In this document: one piece after another, positions 25,299 to 30,612 of the stretch | Layout of the letters: every line of letters starts with the position of its first letter | How positions within the stretch are numbered: position 1 is the first letter of the stretch | Assembly: GCA_004802705.1 (NCBI GenBank) | Contig: SGPL01000405.1 | Location: 1-30,612, forward strand | Direction: 5' to 3' | From: Bondarzewia mesenterica | Taxonomy: Eukaryota > Basidiomycota > Agaricomycetes > Russulales > Bondarzewiaceae | DNA: 30,612 nucleotides | Notes under the pieces: generated by a model | The model's database searches: none | What the model was told of the DNA's origin: nothing | The model's input: the letters and a program-made list of their open reading frames with translations, nothing else | Translations under genes and position numbers: made by a program

Positions 25299-27030
25299 CT
25301 AGCAGAACATACGCCTCCACCACAGCTTGAACCTGACCCACCAGCCCCCGTCCCAGCCCTTGCTCCGTCTCTGCGCACCCACCCACATCTTACCCGTGCC
25401 AACAGAAATCTCATTCTTCGAGCCATCCTCCTCCTCCTCGCCCTCCTCGATATCAGGAAGACGGCGGGAGCCCTGCGATTTCGGGAAGCGCGTGAGCGTC
25501 TGGCGCGACACGAACGTCGGGAAGACCTTCAGCAGGGTGAGAATTTCAGGATTAGGCAGATCGGGCGAGGTCCACGTGCGCATGCACGCCTCCTCCGTCT
25601 CCGCGTAGCCATTGCCGGGCAACGCACGCGGCTGGGAGAACACGTCCTCAGCCTCCGCCGGCGTCGCCGGCCCGGGCGAGTCGATGTCAGAGAGGGAGGT
25701 CGACAGGGGGAGCGCGAGGTTGCCGGGCGACGACTTGGTCGACGAGGATGCATACGAATGTGAGACGGGCAGCGCATCCAAGAAGGGGTCGCTTGGTGCG
25801 CGGGGACGTTTCGCGAAGATAGGAGACCCGGAGTCTGTTCGCCGCGCGGGGACGGGTGGCTTGGAATGGAAAGGCTGGGATTGCGCCTGGGAGTGCATCG
25901 GAGAAGGGGGCCTGTACGTCAAAGAGCGCACGGATGAAGATGTCGAGTTGCGTTTGGAAGGGACTTCTTCGAATCCGAGAACCTAGAAAGAATAGGTCGG
26001 CGAACCAAACATGAGCTGAGGGCACTCGATCGCATCGGCCAACTCACTCCTTTAAGCACGTCGATGGCTTCGAGCATGAAGTCTTTGCCGCTGAATGGCG
26101 CGAAACGCCGCATGCAGAACAGAAAAAGAAAAACCGTTTAACCTTCCGTGGGTCTGACGATCGTACCAAAGAAATAAAATAGACTTACGCCGCTTCCATG
26201 AACACAGCGTCGTCGATTTCCCATTCTATTCGACGTTCTCCCGCGCCCCCGAGCTGCTCAGGGACGACCTGGAGCCGCATCAGTGCCCACAGGCCCTCGA
26301 AGAAGGGCTTGGTGCCTGGCATGCCCATCGTGCACCAACTGCGAACGAACCGGTCGAAACGCTCGAGCCGTTCCTTTTTGGCCGTCGAACCACGGGGGTC
26401 GGCGCGGGAGTGCGGCATGAGCGAGCCGCCGGGGTGCGTCACGGAGAGGTGCGCGCGAAATTCGGCGGTGCGGCGGGCGTTGACGCTGGCGTGATAGGCA
26501 GAGCGGATGGAGGCCTGCAGCCGCGAGAACGGGGCTCGCTGCGAGGGAGGCAGCGTGGCCAAGGTGTTTGCCATGTGTTTTCCAGCCTCTTCATCCTGGT
26601 CGAAATACCTGAACGAGGCGAAAGAAAGGGGAAAAAAACATCGAGCGTCGACGAGGTGCGATCGCAACGTGAGATGGTACACTTTAGAGATCGTCACTCA
26701 CCATCGTCGGCAATATCTTGCGAACTCCTCGATATCGGTGAGGACTCTGGAAGGGGTGGCGGAACGCGCGCGAGAGGTAGGCGGCGGGCTTGTTCTGCGG
26801 CTTCGAGGTTGCCTGATCCTCGAACGACCGGGATAGGATGGAGAAGTTGGGGAAGCGGTCGGTGGGGGAGATAACGGGGCTGCCGAAGGAAGGTCGTAGA
26901 GCAGGGGTTCTGAGATGGGAGAGGAGGCGCCTGCGAGGGAGGATGAACGCTTGCCGGAGGAGTGTTGGAGGCGAAGAGGAGGCGGAGGTGGGCGACGCTG
27001 GGTTTCGAGACGATAAGACGGCACGGACAT
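25299..27030 (-). CDS. Conserved-looking fungal protein of unknown function, Trp-rich basic C-terminus
   Basis: 491 residues in four exons: 26702-27030, 26189-26608, 26048-26090, 25299-25982, with matching phases and introns of 65-98 nt. I do not recognise the family with certainty. Residues 1-95 are Pro/Ser-rich. Residues about 100-265 form a folded-looking module beginning DIEEFARYCRRWYFDQDEEA and running through LPPSQRAPFSRLQASIRSAY, MPGTKPFFEGLWALMRLQV and EWEIDDAVFMEAAGKDFML. Residues about 280-490 are Ser/Pro-rich with PARRTDSGSP and an acidic EEGEEEEDG block. The protein ends KGWDGGWWVRFKLWWRRMFC: six aromatic residues, several Arg/Lys and a terminal Cys, suggesting peripheral membrane attachment. 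No signal peptide. The start is the first true ATG. Function left open. Confidence 0.8.
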
Positions 27031-28452
27031 GGCAGTCTCCTGTGTTTCCCTGTGAGCAAATGAAGGCCACACCGAGTTGTCAACTTGGAGCCTCCGCTTG
27101 GAGGCTCAAATTGACGTGAATTTGAGGACTCGAGAACTCAGGAGTCCCGTCGCACTGACAGGCCGCACGGAAAGAAGGACAGGGGTTCGCAGGGCCTTGC
27201 GCGGACCCTGTGAAGCAGACAGCAATACAGCACTGGTACTGATGAAAGGGGTGGCACCAGCAGGGTCGACGGCGACCACAAGGCAGCCGCTGCAACGCCC
27301 CGCAATTCCTGACCGTAACATGTCACACCCGACCCTTAAACATTGTCACGCTTGGCCGTTCACCTCCGATTGCAACACTTCATGATCCCAAGCTCTCACT
27401 GGCACTCTTCGTCGTACATATGCACCCACATCAACATGCATCCCAACATCGTCTTCCTGACATAAATGCGATGACTGCGTTTTTCTGAAGCTTGACTGTC
27501 ACCCACACATATCGATGTCTTTCCCGAAACTCCATGAGCAGGATCCATGTGACTGACGGCCAATAGTCACATGCATCATCATCGCGCTGTCGACGCGCCC
27601 CGACTCTGCCCATAGCCTCCCGACTGGTGCGCACACCTTCCGAATATTCCCTTCCAAACCACTTATCAAGGTTACGATAAGCAGTCGAGAACACAACGCT
27701 CGCGGCTGACATGAAGTAAGTCACTTATCCCCTTGGCGAAATCGCTCAACTCAGCTTACGCATAGTGTGCTCCGTGAAGCTTCACGGCACTGCCACCAGT
27801 AGGATCAACACTCTTTTGTGCATCCGTCTATGAATTTAGCGAACGCCTACCGCGAAAGGCTGGCTGCCGCAAATCTCGCGTGAGTGAGTGTGTGCCATTG
27901 CATTCGGGACCACAGTGGATATCCTCATCATGCACAAGGGTTTCTCAGAAAAATCGGTCGCTTGCACCAGCCAAAAAAGACCGCCTCATGACGCGGCACA
28001 AATCTGATCCTACACAACATATTCCGGGAACCAAATGCTTATGTTTATGCCAGCATCTGTCGACCTAACTCTGGAATTCTCTTCTGGAGTGTCTGTGGCA
28101 CTCGGTAGTGGTCAGGAGAAGGTTTAGGTTTGCAGATGCGACGGCATCATGAGAACATCAACTGTATGTGTTCTCTTTTGTATCGGACTTAACTTTGCGA
28201 AGCGAGCAGAGGCGAGTGCATCAAATCCGAATCGTTCTACGCTATTCAATTGTTCGCCTACCCACGTTACCCCGCAAATACATGTCGCGCGACTCCATGC
28301 TCGCCGCTCCGCGCTGACCTTGTCCCACTCAGCGATGCTGACTTGATGACAGGAGTCCGACAGTACGCATCCTACATAAAATTATCAAATAAAGTGATCA
28401 GCGGCTCAATGGCCGCGGCCACCGTCGTGCTTCGACCAAAAGGTATGTCCAC

Positions 28453-28470
28453 GCCATGCCATGCCATGCC
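28453..28470 (+). repeat. (CATGC)n short tandem repeat
   Basis: Three tandem copies of CATGC followed by CAC, just after a possible splice donor. Confidence 0.6.
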
Positions 28471-29223
28471 ACGGTCCGTTTGACTCAAGCTCACCACTCT
28501 AATTTCTTCTCCCTCGACCGGCTACTTATTTAATACTTCATATACATAGTTTCAAGCTTCAAGCTTCGGGATCGAGGCCCTGTTCGCCGATTGAACTTCG
28601 AAACAGCGAACTGTATCGCTACCGCACGGCTCATTTGGAAGAATCCGTTCGCTGCACCGCCCACGCACGTTCCCCCAAAGGTCAAGTTTAGTATGCGTCC
28701 CCGTTTTCGTTCGTCATACATAATATGACACAACGCATTGATTTGGATTCGTACGAGTGCCGGCAACATACGATACCGCCGTGCCTCCATACCCAGTTCC
28801 CCGCGCGCCTCGACTGCGTGAGTTGAGTCAACTCTATGATAGCAGGACGTCGAGTCCACGCCCCCGATCGCGATGGAGGATGGGGTCGGACGTCGGAACC
28901 CCACAACCGTTGAACGTTGATGTATGATCGAAGAGTTCGAGTTAACCAGTAAGTTTGAACCCAAAAGTCCGGTGAACCCTGTCTCGAGCGTGGATCGTGA
29001 GCCGTGACGTACGCGACTGTGCTTGCACATATCATATCACGGAAGGATGCCAAATTGCCCGACGTGTCCGCCCCGCAAGCGCAGCACGGACTGCACTTTG
29101 CAGAGACTGTGCGTACTCTGAATCGCCACCCGCACGGTCGCGCTCCTGATCGTTGACATTGAACACGCTCGCCAAACTCGGATCGCCCAGCTCCAGCGGC
29201 TTCTGGTCCGCCTCTATGCTACT

Positions 29224-29253
29224 CCCCCCCCCCCAAAAAAAAAAACAAAAAAA
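29224..29253 (+). repeat. Poly-C / poly-A block
   Basis: Eleven C then eleven A, one C and seven A. On the minus strand this reads as a T-tract and G-tract before AG. Length is prone to sequencing error. Confidence 0.85.
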
Positions 29254-29493
29254 GGTTCCGTACGTGCACGTATCACTAGCAGAGCAAAATAACGGAAAGC
29301 GATTCCGATCTCTCCCTCTCCTATGATACACAAGATCAAACTCAAGTCCAACCGCGGGGACCTCATGCCGTACGGCCGCATCGAGATCTCGCCGGACCGC
29401 ATCAGTCGAGCCACACACTTTGCTTAACCCCTTATTTTTCGTCTCGTTCTCGTTTCCTTTTGGCGTCCTTCCGTGTACATACCCGTCGTGCCT

Positions 29494-29516
29494 TTCTTCT
29501 TCTTCTTCTTCTTCTT
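29494..29516 (+). repeat. (TTC)n microsatellite
   Basis: Seven or so tandem TTC units. On the minus strand it creates an artificial poly-Glu stretch in an open frame. Confidence 0.85.
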
Positions 29517-29626
29517 TTTGTTGGATCTTTGTTCGCCTTCTGGTCAAATCCAGAATCCAGAATCCGCGCGGTCGCGTGCGGCCTTGGCCTGCGCGTAGCA
29601 TATGTAATGCAATGCAATGGGCGTGT

Positions 29627-29646
29627 GCGCACGCACGCACGCACGC
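29627..29646 (+). repeat. (GCAC)n microsatellite
   Basis: Five tandem units of the same ACGC type as at 12292-12312. Confidence 0.85.
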
Positions 29647-30194
29647 TTCAGAATCAGCAGCGTCGTCCTGGATAGCATATGTGTGTAGCGGGATGCGACG
29701 GTCTGCCGTATTTTATATTTTTTTGAGAGGAGAGAGAGTGGGGAAGATGGGGCTTTGAAGGTTTGCCTCCGAGCGTCGTTTGTGCCGATCGAAAATTGCG
29801 TGTTCGATCGCGCGCCGAGCTGTTGCACGTACGGTAGCACACTCGGTTTCTAATCTCTGCTCTACGTTGTTTGGATGCGCAGCGCGTTACAGTGTTGTTT
29901 TTTGTTTTTACCACAGCCGGATCGACGCGACTCGTCTCGGAACGTGGAGGGGGCAGTGTCCACAGCGTCCATCGCGCGATCGTGCCTGGAAGCTGGAAGC
30001 CCGAGTCGCAATCCTGTGTCTGTACATGTCAAGTGCTCCACACTCGTTAAGTATAAGCACGTACTACGCCTTGGAGACGCGACGCGCGTGATGCCCTACG
30101 GTATCGATCCCGCTGCCGGGTTTCCATTTGTGTAGTATGGGCTTCCGTGCATATGCATGCGAGGGATCGTCGTTATCGTCGTCGATGTCTCGTG

Positions 30195-30231
30195 CATACA
30201 TACGTACGTACGTGCGTTCATTCATTCATTC
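30195..30231 (+). repeat. Compound tetranucleotide repeat (TACG)n-(TTCA)n
   Basis: CATACATACGTACGTACG followed by GTTCATTCATTCATTCC. Two adjacent tetranucleotide runs, no coding context. Confidence 0.75.
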
Positions 30232-30351
30232 CATAGTCGAGAGACTGCTGCGATCGTTCATATTCAAATATTCGATGGAATTTCCTCGAGGCCCTCATCG
30301 ATATCAATCCCCTGGACGCCCTAAACGTCCATAAACGAATGAGAAAAAGAG

Positions 30352-30370
30352 GGTCACCGGTGACCGGTCA
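30352..30370. repeat. Overlapping palindromes around ACCGGT
   Basis: GGTCACCGGTGACC (30352-30365) is a perfect 14-bp palindrome. It overlaps a second perfect palindrome, TGACCGGTCA (30361-30370). Such paired dyads can be binding sites for dimeric factors; no gene nearby supports a specific role. Confidence 0.45.
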
Positions 30371-30612
30371 TCGTCGTCGAATGTTTATGACAGGAACTCG
30401 AATTGTATTTAAAATAACATAAAATAAAAACAAATAAGATCAGATCCAGAGCTGAGGAATTTGAGATTCGAGTTCATCTGGGGGGGGTTCGACGAATGAG
30501 AGACGTGTGCCTCGAACTCCCTTGTGTCATAATAGCAGATAAGTGGACTCCAAACGTTCTCAGCCCGCTCGCGTCGGCGCACGCACTGCGCTTTGCCTTG
30601 TGATAGAGTCTG

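Larger units (their letters stand above)
27031..30612. other. Gene-poor right end, 3.6 kb
   Basis: No gene could be supported. The first few hundred bases should be the promoter of the 491-residue protein gene. Candidates short of proof: a minus-strand frame at 27431-27724, a plus-strand open stretch at 28193-28441 ending in a good donor (AAAG|GTATGT), and GC3-rich stretches at 29050-29215 (minus) and 29320-29425 (both strands). Microsatellites and palindromes are listed separately. Confidence 0.5.

Noticed and set aside
29032..29640. 202-codon minus-strand frame near the right end
   Set aside because: As a single reading it crosses a (GAA)n microsatellite and a homopolymer, so it is partly artificial. 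Only its inner GC3-rich parts were kept as a weak finding.

Overview
This window comes from the nuclear genome of a filamentous fungus, almost certainly a basidiomycete of the Agaricomycetes (mushroom or wood-rot type). The signs are dense spliceosomal introns of about 50-70 nt with GT-AG ends, GC-rich third codon positions in the genes, and gene content typical of the group: a GH45/RlpA-like secreted protein, a basidiomycete-type sesquiterpene synthase, an F-box protein of the mushroom-expanded kind, NAD-dependent formate dehydrogenase, and a long low-complexity YAK1 kinase. No rRNA, tRNA, CRISPR or bacterial operon structure was seen. Gene models were assembled by hand from splice signals; where all exons are given, the exon lengths sum to whole codons.

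Layout: (1) 1-387, minus, the 5' end of a terpene synthase cut by the window edge. (2) 388-5190, gene-poor, with a bZIP-like palindrome, a dispersed TAGCCTTTTTGAGG repeat and a GTGA array with near-helical spacing. (3) 5283-6987, plus, formate dehydrogenase in 12 exons, convergent with (4) a single-exon F-box gene, 7183-8067 minus. (5) 8931-10048, plus, a secreted GH45-like protein in 6 exons, convergent with (6) a secretory-pathway cyclophilin, 10619-11878 minus, which has an unused-looking downstream exon encoding a transmembrane tail. (7) 11879-12813, a spacer rich in simple repeats. (8) 12814-17040, minus, YAK1 kinase in 6 exons. (9) 17271-17892, minus, a PAC4-like proteasome assembly chaperone, sharing a 232-bp bidirectional promoter with (10) 18125-19954, plus, a GRF zinc-finger/coiled-coil protein. 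(11) 19955-25298, gene-poor. (12) 25299-27030, minus, an unrecognised but well-structured 491-residue protein in 4 exons. (13) 27031-30612, gene-poor, with microsatellites and palindromes.

The genes do not form one pathway. The core is housekeeping and signalling: formate oxidation, protein folding in the secretory pathway, nutrient or stress kinase signalling, proteasome assembly and DNA or RNA handling. The accessory genes (terpene synthase, GH45, F-box) fit a saprotrophic mushroom. The least ordinary point is the cyclophilin locus, where a competing splice choice would swap a soluble HAEL-ending form for a membrane-anchored one.
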